61,772 nucleotides of DNA from Paracoccaceae bacterium (lineage in GTDB: Bacteria > Pseudomonadota > Alphaproteobacteria > Rhizobiales > Stappiaceae): positions 1-61,772 of the forward strand of contig JABXHV010000040.1 of assembly GCA_013373445.1 (NCBI GenBank), written 5' to 3'. A model generated the notes under the pieces. It had not been told where the DNA came from. It saw only the letters and a program-made list of their open reading frames with translations, and made no database searches. Shown piece by piece: positions 17,491 to 25,836 of this stretch. Each line of letters opens with the position of its first letter. The first letter of the stretch is position 1. A program made the position numbers and the translations under genes.

Positions 17491-18801
17491 ATGACACCCA
17501 GCGTCCTTGAGGATGTGAAAGCCGCCAGACCATGTCTTTGGGTCAATCCATCTTACCAACCCGACAGTGATCCTGCCGCGTTGGCTGATCTGACGACGGC
17601 CCAAAGCGACTGGGCCAGGCTTTCCCCCTTGCTCAAGACGCTGTTTCCGGAGCTTGTCGAAACACAGGGCCAGATCACGTCGGAACTCCTGCAAGTTGAC
17701 GCCCTGAAATCAGCCCTTGGCTACGATGCGGCAGAGTATGGCCGTGTCTTCATCAAAGCAGATCACGCACTTCCCGTCGCCGGATCGATCAAGGCGCGCG
17801 GCGGGTTATTCGAAGTGCTGATGACCGCCTATCGGCAAGCCGTCGAGGCGGGCATGCTCCAGGACACGGGTGACGTGCGCTTCCTGGCGAGCCCCGAGGC
17901 CAAGCAATTCTTTGCCACCCGGACCATCGCCGTTGGCTCGACCGGAAACCTTGGACTCAGTGTCGGCATTGCAGCACGCGCCCTTGGCTATCGTGCAATC
18001 GTTCACATGTCCTGTGATGCAAAGGCCTGGAAAATTGCCCGGCTTGAAGCGCTAGGCGTTGAGGTTGTCCTGCACGACAGCGATTACAACAGCGCCGTCG
18101 CTGCCGCTCGCGAAGCAGCGCGCAAGGACCCCTTGGCGTATTTCGTTGACGATGAAGATTCCGAATTGCTGTTTCGCGGCTATAGTGCCGCCGCGGTCGA
18201 ACTGAGAGATCAACTGGCGACATTCGGCGTTCAGATCGATGCCACGACACCACTTTTTCTTTATCTGCCATGCGGGATCGGCGGGGCACCCGGCGGCGTT
18301 GCCTATGGCGCCTCCGGTCTGTTTGGAGCCAACGTTCATCCGTTTTTCGTGGAACCGGTGCAGGCGCCTTCCGCCCTTTGTCAAATGATGTCAGGCTTGA
18401 GCGAAAATGTGTCCGTCTATGACTTCGGGTTGAACAACAAGACAGAGGCCGATGGAATGGCCGTGGCGACAATGTCTCATCTTGTGGCGGAAAAAATGCA
18501 GCATCGTCTCGCGGGGGTCTTCACCGCAGAAGATGACAACCTCTTCCGCTGGCTTGCGCTGGCCAAACAAACCGAAGGCCTGAAGCTGGAACCATCAGCA
18601 ACAGCCGGGTTCTGCGGGCCGGCGTTCTTGACCAACAGCGCTCACGGAGCTGCCTTCCAGGCACGGCATCTGTCTGACGTCGATATAAGCCGCGCTGTGC
18701 ACGTCATCTGGACCACTGGCGGAAGTTTTGTGCCGGATGATCAGTTCGACCTGTTCTACGATCAAGGTCTCGTTCTCCTCAACACCCCTCACAATGTGTA
18801 A
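17491..18801 (+). CDS. dsdA: D-serine dehydratase
   Basis: A 436-residue PLP enzyme of the DsdA family, converting D-serine to pyruvate and ammonia. The PLP lysine lies in PVAGSIKARGG, the phosphate loop is GSTGNLGLSVG, and the length is close to E. coli DsdA. The ATG at 17491 follows the permease stop by ten bases; the open frame to 17425 overlaps the permease and is not native. It ends an operon with a DadA-like dehydrogenase, so the locus probably handles D-amino acids or D-serine-containing compounds. No DsdC-type regulator adjoins. Confidence 0.9.
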   Translation: MTPSVLEDVKAARPCLWVNPSYQPDSDPAALADLTTAQSDWARLSPLLKTLFPELVETQGQITSELLQVDALKSALGYDAAEYGRVFIKADHALPVAGSIKARGGLFEVLMTAYRQAVEAGMLQDTGDVRFLASPEAKQFFATRTIAVGSTGNLGLSVGIAARALGYRAIVHMSCDAKAWKIARLEALGVEVVLHDSDYNSAVAAAREAARKDPLAYFVDDEDSELLFRGYSAAAVELRDQLATFGVQIDATTPLFLYLPCGIGGAPGGVAYGASGLFGANVHPFFVEPVQAPSALCQMMSGLSENVSVYDFGLNNKTEADGMAVATMSHLVAEKMQHRLAGVFTAEDDNLFRWLALAKQTEGLKLEPSATAGFCGPAFLTNSAHGAAFQARHLSDVDISRAVHVIWTTGGSFVPDDQFDLFYDQGLVLLNTPHNV

Positions 18802-19026
18802 TCGCTGTTTTCTCTAACGATTTCATATCGTTTTGAGGAAACTTCATCCACGTCAATTATTGTTTTACTCATCAAAATAAATCTTGATGTCAATGTATTC
18901 GAACCAGGTATTTCAACCGAAACATTCGACGTGGATATTTGTACATGACTGATTATTGATAATATTTACTGTTTCCTAAGATAAGGCATCGACTATTGAG
19001 GCAACTGAGTTTCGGAGCCACTGTGC
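18802..19026. other. AT-rich intergenic region before the chemoreceptor
   Basis: These 225 bases are clearly AT-rich compared with the flanks. A 6-bp stem, AACGAT/ATCGTT at 18816-18832, follows dsdA and is too weak to call a terminator. The rest probably holds the chemoreceptor promoter, but no confident -35/-10 pair is seen and no gene is supported. Confidence 0.35.
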
Positions 19027-20724
19027 ATGTCTAGAATTTTATCCAACTTTTCGATTGCAACACGCCTGTTCGGGCTGGTCGCTGTTTTCGCCCTGGGGTT
19101 GGCAGGGTTGGTCGCGACCGAGTCGTGGAACCAGTATAACAATCTGAAAGAGCAAAAGCTCAATGAGTTGAAGTTCCTGGTAGAGCTGCCACTCACCGTG
19201 ATGAAAGACTTCCAGGCAAAAGTTGATGCCGGTGAAATGAGCCTCGAGGATGCTCAAAGAACCGCATACGACATCATACGCACAATGCGCTATGACGGCA
19301 CCAACTACTTCGTTGTGCAGATGTACGATGGCAATCTTGAACTCGTCATGCACCCGATCCGGGAAGACCTGCAGGGCAAAGACCAAAGCAAGTTGAGCGA
19401 CGCCAACGGCAAGCTGTTCACCCAAGAGTCAGCCAGCAAAGCCAAAAATGATGGCGCAGGTTTTGTTGAATATGTTTGGCCCAAACCTGGCAGCGATGCC
19501 TCCGTGCCCAAGATTGCCTATTTTGAGGCCTTCAAGCCTTGGGGTGTGATGGTTCAAACGGGTGTTTACACGGACGATGTGTCAGCGCAGTTCTGGGCTG
19601 CGGCAACAAAAAGGGCCGTGTTTGACCTAGGCCTTCTGGTGATCATCGCCGGTGCCGCCCTGGTTGTTGTGCGCAGCATTACAGGTCCGTTGAAGAGTAT
19701 TCAGACTTCAATGCTGGGCCTTGCCAACGGCGATCTTGATGTTGAGGTTGCAGGTCTGGATCGCCGTGATGAAATCGGCGAAATGAGCCGGACCGTTCAG
19801 GTCTTCAAGGACAACGCGCTGGAACGCGAAACGCTTCAGTCTGAAAGTGAGAAAGATCAGCAACGCCGTCTTGCTCGCCAACAGCGGGTCGATGAATTGA
19901 TTGCCGGTTTCCGCACCACCGCAAGTGACGTGCTGGCAGCGGTCGGTGATACAGCAAAAGGTCTCGACCAGACTGCTCACACGCTGACAGATATCGCAAC
20001 TGCAAACTCCTCACGCGCTTCCGAAACACTCGGCGCGTCTGATGAAGCCACACGCAATGTCAACACGGTCGCCTCTGCAGCAGAAGAGCTTGCTGCTTCA
20101 ATCGACGAGATCCGTGGCCAGGTCACCCGAACCACAGACGTGGTTCATCGCGCGACCGAAGGTACACGCGTCACCAACGACAAGGTGGAAGGTCTCGCCT
20201 CTTCCGCGGCCAAGATCGGTGAAGTCGTTACACTTATCCAGGCGATTGCGGAACAGACCAACCTTTTGGCTCTGAACGCCACGATCGAGGCTGCACGTGC
20301 CGGTGAAGCGGGCAAAGGTTTCGCCGTCGTTGCTGCTGAAGTGAAGGAGCTTGCGACACAGACCTCCAAGGCGACAGAAGAAATCTCAAGCCAGATTTCT
20401 GCCATTCAGTCGGCAACAAAAGACTCTGTGGATGCGATCAACTCCATTACGACCACAATGGAAGAGGTCAACACCTACACGGGCGCGATTGCTTCTGCCG
20501 TCGAGCAACAGGGGGCTGCCACACAGGATATTTCCGAGAACGTGCAGCTTGCAGCTCAGGGCACCAACATCGTGACCGGCAATATTGGCGAGCTCTCTGC
20601 AGCTGTCGATGAAACTGCCAAGTCAGCTGAAATGGTTGTCACTGCGTCGAGCGATCTTGGTTCCAAGACCGATCATCTGACCAAAGAAGTTGAGCGCTTC
20701 CTCAACGAGGTTGCAGCAGCCTAA
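19027..20724 (+). CDS. Methyl-accepting chemotaxis protein with single Cache sensor domain
   Basis: A 565-residue chemoreceptor. TM1 spans about residues 10-28, a periplasmic sCache_2-type domain follows ([19 protein letters not shown]), TM2 is at about 197-220, then HAMP ([20 protein letters not shown]), and a long cytoplasmic coiled coil. The signalling tip has [18 protein letters not shown] near residue 410, with flanking Glu/Gln-rich methylation stretches. Cache receptors of this type often bind small carboxylates or amino acids; the ligand is unknown. It is a single gene followed by a strong terminator and converges with the neu genes. Confidence 0.94.
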   Translation: MSRILSNFSIATRLFGLVAVFALGLAGLVATESWNQYNNLKEQKLNELKFLVELPLTVMKDFQAKVDAGEMSLEDAQRTAYDIIRTMRYDGTNYFVVQMYDGNLELVMHPIREDLQGKDQSKLSDANGKLFTQESASKAKNDGAGFVEYVWPKPGSDASVPKIAYFEAFKPWGVMVQTGVYTDDVSAQFWAAATKRAVFDLGLLVIIAGAALVVVRSITGPLKSIQTSMLGLANGDLDVEVAGLDRRDEIGEMSRTVQVFKDNALERETLQSESEKDQQRRLARQQRVDELIAGFRTTASDVLAAVGDTAKGLDQTAHTLTDIATANSSRASETLGASDEATRNVNTVASAAEELAASIDEIRGQVTRTTDVVHRATEGTRVTNDKVEGLASSAAKIGEVVTLIQAIAEQTNLLALNATIEAARAGEAGKGFAVVAAEVKELATQTSKATEEISSQISAIQSATKDSVDAINSITTTMEEVNTYTGAIASAVEQQGAATQDISENVQLAAQGTNIVTGNIGELSAAVDETAKSAEMVVTASSDLGSKTDHLTKEVERFLNEVAAA

Positions 20725-20744
20725 CTTCGATTGCCACGAAAAAC

Positions 20745-20777
20745 AAAAAAGCCCGGCATCATGTCCGGGCTTTTTTT
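20745..20777 (+). terminator. Rho-independent terminator after the chemoreceptor gene
   Basis: A stem AGCCCGG / CCGGGCT with loop CATCATGT is followed by seven T on the plus strand. It is preceded by a run of A, so it can also stop minus-strand transcripts from neuC. It lies 20 bases after the chemoreceptor stop. Confidence 0.9.
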
Positions 20778-20809
20778 GTCTGGCGGCTTTGGTTGCTAAG
20801 GTCACGCCT

Positions 20810-21937
20810 TTAAGGCGTCGGCACTTCTTCATGAAAATACTTCTGACGCGGAATATCCCAGAAGGATTCGTCGGCAAGAACCTTCACGAAACTCTCGGCA
20901 GATCCGCCTGTCCCGAAGGTCGTGTCCTTCGGATACCTCTTACCCCACTCCTCAGACAAAAACCGATCTATTGCTTCGCGTTCCGTGCACAGCGCATTTG
21001 TGATCGACTTTGCATGGGCGCGGTTCGTCTGGCGGGTCCCAAGGTTCAATGACGGTACACCCAGGAACGGAGCTTCGCGCACCCCGGTGCTGCTGTTGCC
21101 GATCATCGCACTGGCGTGGCGCAAGAGCTCGGAAAAGAAGGAAAAGCGCAAAGATGGAATGTGGCGGAACCGCTCTGCAGGCATGGAGTCGATGATGGCC
21201 TTGATGTCACTTGATCCCGGATCATTGTTGGGCGAGACGACAACGAAGTTTCGGCCACTCGCCTTCAAGGCGGAGAAAAGGGCGAGCGCCTGTTCTCGCA
21301 TGGTCTCCTGTTCGGACGTCACCGAATGCATGATCACAATGCCGAAGTCGTCGAATGGGATCTGATAATATTTCTTGGCTTCTTCCAACGTCGCGCCCGA
21401 GGGCCGTGCATGAAAATCGAGTTCCGGCGATCCAATGACATGCAAACGCGCCTGCTCTTCACCGAGGCTGACGAGACGCCGTTTAGCGTCCTGCGAACAC
21501 ACGAAGTGATGACTGCTGAGCTTGGTGTTGCAGTGGCGGTAAACCTCATCAATTGTGCCCGAGACCTCGCCGCCTTCAACATGGCCACACAGAACGTAAT
21601 TGGTGGCGCAAACAATGGCGCAGGCAAGAGCCTCGATGCGGTCTCCGTGGATCATCACGAGATCCGGCTTATGCTCATGGATGTAATCAGAGAAACCAAA
21701 GATTGTCTTGGACAGCACAAGGTCCTGCGGATCCCCTGCCCGCTGATTTATGTATTCATAGGCTTGCTGATAGCCGGAATCCCGGATTTCGACGTAGGTA
21801 CCACCGTATTCACTCATCATGTGCATACCGGTGACGAAGAAGTTGACGTCATAATCTTCCGTCAACAGGCGGTTCGCCAGGATGGACATCTTGCCGTAGT
21901 CGGCGCGTGTGCCTGTCACAAATAGAATTTTCTTCAT
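20810..21937 (-). CDS. neuC: UDP-N-acetylglucosamine 2-epimerase (hydrolysing), NeuC-like
   Basis: A 375-residue GT-B-fold hydrolysing epimerase. Family marks are VTGTRADYGKM at the N-terminus, MIHGDRIEALA, GHVEGGEVSGTIDE, and GNSSTGVREAP near the end. NeuC-type enzymes turn UDP-GlcNAc (or UDP-diacetamido-bacillosamine in the LegG variant) into free ManNAc-type sugar for nonulosonic acid synthesis. It is the last gene of neuA-neuB-neuC, 26 bases after neuB. Which nonulosonate is made, Neu5Ac or legionaminate type, cannot be settled by eye. Confidence 0.9.
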   Translation of the reverse strand: MKKILFVTGTRADYGKMSILANRLLTEDYDVNFFVTGMHMMSEYGGTYVEIRDSGYQQAYEYINQRAGDPQDLVLSKTIFGFSDYIHEHKPDLVMIHGDRIEALACAIVCATNYVLCGHVEGGEVSGTIDEVYRHCNTKLSSHHFVCSQDAKRRLVSLGEEQARLHVIGSPELDFHARPSGATLEEAKKYYQIPFDDFGIVIMHSVTSEQETMREQALALFSALKASGRNFVVVSPNNDPGSSDIKAIIDSMPAERFRHIPSLRFSFFSELLRHASAMIGNSSTGVREAPFLGVPSLNLGTRQTNRAHAKSITNALCTEREAIDRFLSEEWGKRYPKDTTFGTGGSAESFVKVLADESFWDIPRQKYFHEEVPTP

Positions 21938-21963
21938 GATGCGTCTTCAATCTGAGTGGAGCC

Positions 21964-23001
21964 CTATCCGTCCAAATCACTCCATCTTAGCTGTTCGTTC
22001 TTCGTCTTGGCGACCTTCAAGGTGCGGCCAACGACCTGATCAAATTCATATCCCGGTATCTCACCCGAACCGGGTCGCCGGGCCCAGATGTCCTTTTCGG
22101 TGATCACCTGACCTGGCTGGAGGTCCCGATCGGCAACAACGGAACTACGGGCAAACTTGTATGTTCCCTCTTCAAGAGAGCTCCTTTGCTTGCTGTTTCT
22201 GCTCGCCACGTGGATTTCCTTTGAGCGGTCGATCAGGTAGCGCAGTTCTGCAGGGTCCATGGAGCACGAGATGTCCGGCCCCTCCCGGTAGCGGCTGTCG
22301 GTGAAATGCCGCTCCAGGATCGAAGCGCCAAGCGCCGTTGCCGCCAGGCACATGTCCGGTCCGATGCTGTGGTCTGAAAATCCGACAACTGCTTTTGGAA
22401 AGGCTTGCTTTAGTTCGCTAATCCCTCTCAGAGATACGATCTCAGGCGGCGAAGGATACAGGTTTGTGCATTCCAGCAAGGCAAAGGGGATACCGGCTTC
22501 TTCGAGAATTCTGACAGATGCCGTGATTGTCTCGATCGACTGCATGCCCGTGCTCATGATGACCGGTTTGCCAAAGGAGGCAATATGACGGATCAACGGC
22601 AGGTTATCGCATTCTCCGCTGCCAATCTTGTACGCAGGCACTTCAAGCGAGTGGAGGAAATCAGCGGCAGCGCGCGAAAACGGTGTGGAGATGTAGATCA
22701 TCCCGAGCGATTCAGTGAACGCCTTCAGCTCCGCTTCCTCGTCCAGCGACAAGGCGCATTCCGCCATGATATCCCAGATAGACTTGTCAGCATTCGGCGG
22801 GATGATGCTTTTCGCTTCCTCCGTCATCTCGTCTTCGATGATGTGCGTTTGATGTTTGATCATCTCGCATCCGGCAAGGTGCGCAAGACGGACCATCGAC
22901 TTGGCAACGTCCAGGTCGCCGCCATGATTGATCCCGATCTCTGCGATCACCAGTGGCGGAAACTCCGCCCCAATCGCCCGGCCTGCAATCTCCATCTTCA
23001 T
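21964..23001 (-). CDS. neuB: N-acetylneuraminate synthase (nonulosonate synthase)
   Basis: A 345-residue NeuB-family enzyme that condenses phosphoenolpyruvate with a ManNAc-type sugar to a nine-carbon nonulosonic acid. The TIM barrel has IAEIGINHGGDLDVAKSM and GFSDHSIGPDMCLAA with ERHFTD; the C-terminal SAF (antifreeze-like) domain begins near SVVADRDLQPGQVITEKDI. The start overlaps the neuA stop (ATGA), giving translational coupling. The product would be activated by NeuA and used by a sialyltransferase-like enzyme that is not in this window. Confidence 0.93.
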   Translation of the reverse strand: MKMEIAGRAIGAEFPPLVIAEIGINHGGDLDVAKSMVRLAHLAGCEMIKHQTHIIEDEMTEEAKSIIPPNADKSIWDIMAECALSLDEEAELKAFTESLGMIYISTPFSRAAADFLHSLEVPAYKIGSGECDNLPLIRHIASFGKPVIMSTGMQSIETITASVRILEEAGIPFALLECTNLYPSPPEIVSLRGISELKQAFPKAVVGFSDHSIGPDMCLAATALGASILERHFTDSRYREGPDISCSMDPAELRYLIDRSKEIHVASRNSKQRSSLEEGTYKFARSSVVADRDLQPGQVITEKDIWARRPGSGEIPGYEFDQVVGRTLKVAKTKNEQLRWSDLDG

Positions 23002-23681
23002 TTCACGCCGTCCTGCATTGCTTTTTCACAGTCCTCGAAGTCACTCAGGTTATCGATGTCTATTGACGTTTCCGGGCTCATTTCGACAACCCCGATTTTG
23101 CTGTCCGGAAAGCCATTACACTTGCGAAAGTCCTCCGCACCAAAAACATAGATCGATCCATTTGGGCGAAACACCTTAGGCAAGGACTGCCTGTTCGCGA
23201 AACAATAGCCTGGGTCGGAAATCGACACGAAGCGATCTCCATCCCGCGTCCCGTATTTCAAGACAGACGATGACGTCTCGCACACTGACATGATCATTGT
23301 GTAGCTGCCGCTGCGATAGAGGTCCAAGGCTTGCGTGATCGCGCTGACCGGACGCATCGGCGAGGTTGGCTGCAATAACACGATGGTCGCATCGTCTTTC
23401 AATTGCTCCGTCAGGAAATGACTGAACACCTGATCCATGGGCACGTCGCTCGTGGCCAGGCTTGCAGGTCGTTCCACAGCCTGCACGCCAGCAGGAAGCT
23501 CTGCGTTCAGGATCTCGTCCATATCGGTGGAAATGAAAACACGCGTGATTCCGGCCTCGATCGCCTTGTCAACGCTGTGACGATAAAGAGGCCTGCCGAG
23601 CAGCATTTTAGTGTTCTTACGTGCCAGACCTTCAGACCCTGCCCTGGCAGGAACAAAGGCAACGACATTCTCAGTCGACAT
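22998..23681 (-). CDS. neuA: Acylneuraminate cytidylyltransferase
   Basis: A 227-residue CMP-nonulosonate synthetase that joins CTP and the NeuB product. The N-terminal VPARAGSEGLARKNTKMLLG is the nucleotide-binding loop; LLQPTSPMR and NGSIYVFG are further family motifs. The length fits a single catalytic domain without the extra esterase/hydrolase domain some NeuA proteins carry. It is first in the neuABC operon; its promoter should lie in 23682-23871, where no other gene is seen. Confidence 0.92.
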   Translation of the reverse strand: MSTENVVAFVPARAGSEGLARKNTKMLLGRPLYRHSVDKAIEAGITRVFISTDMDEILNAELPAGVQAVERPASLATSDVPMDQVFSHFLTEQLKDDATIVLLQPTSPMRPVSAITQALDLYRSGSYTMIMSVCETSSSVLKYGTRDGDRFVSISDPGYCFANRQSLPKVFRPNGSIYVFGAEDFRKCNGFPDSKIGVVEMSPETSIDIDNLSDFEDCEKAMQDGVK

Positions 23682-23871
23682 CGTTTCACTTCAACCTTCT
23701 TGCCGAAAAACCGGCGTTACGCCTATCCTGCCCGGCTTTGGCAACGGTTGTAAGTCCTCAGCGCCATTCATGCACACATGAACACGTAACCAAGGGCGCA
23801 GCATCGACAGAATTGAGCTCGAGACGGGGGATGGGCTTGCGAAAAAGCCTACCTCCCGCCCCAAGGGTCAA

Positions 23872-24645
23872 TTAGCCCGCGTAGAAGGGTGACGACATTT
23901 CACGGCTTGCATGCTCGGTGATCGAAGCATCAAACACCCGCGTATAAAAGGCGCTGCCCAACTTGGCTGCCGTCTCAGGAAACGCATTGATCGCATAGTC
24001 AAGTGCGTGGTCCAACGTGTCGAATGCGTCAAACCCGCCCAGGGTGTTTGTAGAAACGCCGCTGAGCCAAAGCTTGTTTTGCAGACCCGGCACCTGTTTC
24101 AGAGCCTCGTTGCGCGCCTGCCAGGAAAAGTCTTGAAAAGGCATCGAGAATTGCAGTTCGGTATACACGAATGCTCCAGGCTTGTTCGCGTTTGATCCGC
24201 CGAAGTGGACCGACCCCAAATCTACACTCGCATCTTTCACCACGTCCGCGTTGAAAACGCGCGTGTTGTGCGCGACGCCAAAAGCCCTGGGCTCGGTCGG
24301 GAAATAGCCGGTCACAAACTTGCTGGCATTCTCGATGCTGTCAAATGCGTAAAGACCACCGATGCTCTGGGTCGCGTGGCCCTGCAGCCAAGTCTTGTTC
24401 AAGAAACCAGGCTGTTTTCTGATCTCCTCGTTGATTTTTGACCAGGGTGCCTGGTCGAATGGAACTGAAATGGCAACTTCCGTGTAGACGAATGCTTTCG
24501 GGGTCATACGGGTATTCTCCTGAGCTTTGAGGAACGACGGTGCGATGAGCGCGCCTGCGGCTGTCACAGTGCCAGCCGCCAACAACTGGCGTCTTGAAAC
24601 CGTGTGTTCTCGGGTTGACCTGATACTTGGTTTCTCGTCGGTCAT
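23872..24645 (-). CDS. Tat-exported protein with two tandem YdhR-like (ferredoxin-fold) domains
   Basis: A 257-residue protein. An N-terminal twin-arginine signal, SRRQLLAAGTVTAAGALIAP, is followed by two homologous repeats of about 100 residues. Repeat 1 starts AFVYTEVAISVPFDQAPW and repeat 2 AFVYTELQFSMPFQDFSW; both continue with PG(F/L).NK.WL.G and end near TRVF(N/D)A. Each resembles the YdhR/antibiotic-monooxygenase-like dimeric alpha/beta-barrel fold, so the duplication may form an intramolecular dimer. Function is unknown; a periplasmic oxygenase or binding role is only a guess. AAGGAGG precedes the ATG. It is divergent from an HxlR regulator with shared operators. Confidence 0.75.
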   Translation of the reverse strand: MTDEKPSIRSTREHTVSRRQLLAAGTVTAAGALIAPSFLKAQENTRMTPKAFVYTEVAISVPFDQAPWSKINEEIRKQPGFLNKTWLQGHATQSIGGLYAFDSIENASKFVTGYFPTEPRAFGVAHNTRVFNADVVKDASVDLGSVHFGGSNANKPGAFVYTELQFSMPFQDFSWQARNEALKQVPGLQNKLWLSGVSTNTLGGFDAFDTLDHALDYAINAFPETAAKLGSAFYTRVFDASITEHASREMSSPFYAG

Positions 24646-24660
24646 GATGTCCTCCTTATC

Positions 24661-24679
24661 AACTTGCTTTTTGCAAGTT
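24661..24679. promoter_or_regulatory. Palindromic operator 1 (proximal to the Tat/YdhR-like gene)
   Basis: A perfect palindrome AACTTGC-TTTTT-GCAAGTT lies 15 bases upstream of the Tat-YdhR start codon, just before its ribosome-binding site. A near-identical copy is 37 bases away, centre to centre. Such a pair between divergent genes is expected for HxlR-type regulators; binding is inferred. Confidence 0.7.
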
Positions 24680-24697
24680 CATTTTCTATGCGCTATC

Positions 24698-24716
24698 AAA
24701 TTGCTTTTTGCAAGTT
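24698..24716. promoter_or_regulatory. Palindromic operator 2 (proximal to the HxlR gene)
   Basis: AAATTGC-TTTTT-GCAAGTT, one mismatch from operator 1, ends 19 bases before the HxlR start codon. Its location would allow autoregulation together with control of the divergent gene. Confidence 0.7.
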
Positions 24717-24735
24717 GAAAATGTTATGTCGTGGA

Positions 24736-25149
24736 ATGACCAGAAATAACCAGAACTACGATTCCGGGTGTCCAATTGCCTATGGCCTGTCGATCTTCGG
24801 CGATCAATGGTCGCTGCTGATCATCCGCGACTTGGCGATCAAAGGCGTGCGAACCTACGGCGAGCTGCTAAACGGTTGGGAGCAGATCTCAACGAACATT
24901 CTCGCCCAGCGCCTCAAGCATCTTGAGGACCGCGGGTTGCTGACCAAGGAGCGCGATCCGGAGAATTGGCGCAGCTTCGTTTATCAGTTGACGGAAAAAG
25001 GTCGGGATCTGGCGCCGGTGATTGCAGAGATCGTGCTATGGAGCGGAAAACATAACACCGCCGAACACGCGATGACCGAGACCGTCGACAAGGTGCGCGG
25101 CAACAGAAAGCAATTCGAGGACCGAATCCGGAACGGTGAACGCCCCTAG
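24736..25149 (+). CDS. HxlR family winged-helix transcriptional regulator
   Basis: A 137-residue MarR-like HxlR regulator. Marks are the N-terminal Cys in SGCPIAYGLSIFGDQWSLLIIRDL, the recognition region ISTNILAQRLKHLEDRGLLTKE, and the wing FVYQLTEKGRDLAPV. The conserved cysteine can sense electrophiles or oxidants in relatives such as HypR/QorR. The ATG at 24736 is used; an in-frame ATG at 24721 and further upstream starts would run into operator 2. It is divergent from the Tat-exported YdhR-like protein, its likely target. Confidence 0.88.
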   Translation: MTRNNQNYDSGCPIAYGLSIFGDQWSLLIIRDLAIKGVRTYGELLNGWEQISTNILAQRLKHLEDRGLLTKERDPENWRSFVYQLTEKGRDLAPVIAEIVLWSGKHNTAEHAMTETVDKVRGNRKQFEDRIRNGERP

Positions 25150-25170
25150 GTCCCGACAGCTCGGACCAGA

Positions 25171-25788
25171 TCAGATCTGCTTGAGGCGGGTCTTGTGAGC
25201 GTGGGCAATGTGATTACGGGCTGCTTTGTCGGCAGCAACGCTGTCACCCCGAGCAATGGCCTCAACGATTGCCGCGTGTTCTTCGACGGCAACTTCGCGG
25301 CGTTCATGCGTGTCCAGTGTCGTACCAGCCATCAAAATCAGCGAAAGGCGTAGATGCTCAATCTGATCGACCAGATAGCGATTGTGTGAGGCCAGACACA
25401 GTCGGCGATGAAACTCGCGGTTGGAGCGAACCAGCGAATCCTCGTCCTCGATCCGCTTGCGATCTGCGGTCACGAGATCCTGAAGGATCTCGACTTCAGG
25501 CTTGGAGGCATGTTTGGCAGCGAGGCCGGCAGCCGTACCCTCAAGCACTTCACGCATGAAATAGACTTCGTTGATCTGGCCATGATCCAGTGTTGGAATG
25601 ACCATGCCACGGTTTGGCTCATGAGCAGCGAGGCCTTGAGCCTCCAGCCGTTTGAGCCCTTCACGGATGGGGGTTCGGGAGACACCAAATTCTTCGGCCA
25701 GGTCCGCCTCACGCAAGCGGTCGCCCGGGGTCAAGACCCGTTCTTCGATCAGGCTGATCAAGCGCTGGTAAATGTCTGAACCGTTCAT
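25171..25788 (-). CDS. GntR family transcriptional regulator (FadR/FCD type)
   Basis: A 205-residue regulator: GntR winged helix (RLREADLAEEFGVSRTPIREGLKRLEAQGL) followed by an all-helical FCD ligand domain with metal-binding His/Asp candidates (FHRRLCLASHN, AIVEAI). The ATG at 25788 is chosen; the frame begins with a TTG two codons earlier. It is the last gene of the minus-strand aminotransferase / AnmK / FAD-enzyme operon (gap 48 bases) and probably regulates it. No operator was recognised by eye upstream of that operon. Confidence 0.88.
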   Translation of the reverse strand: MNGSDIYQRLISLIEERVLTPGDRLREADLAEEFGVSRTPIREGLKRLEAQGLAAHEPNRGMVIPTLDHGQINEVYFMREVLEGTAAGLAAKHASKPEVEILQDLVTADRKRIEDEDSLVRSNREFHRRLCLASHNRYLVDQIEHLRLSLILMAGTTLDTHERREVAVEEHAAIVEAIARGDSVAADKAARNHIAHAHKTRLKQI

Positions 25789-25836
25789 GGCCAATGGTCA
25801 TATCCTATTTTGCCGTATCTGGCAGCCCTCACGGGG

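Noticed and set aside
18816-18832. Small hairpin AACGAT/ATCGTT after dsdA
   Set aside because: Only six A/T-rich pairs and four T; too weak to call.
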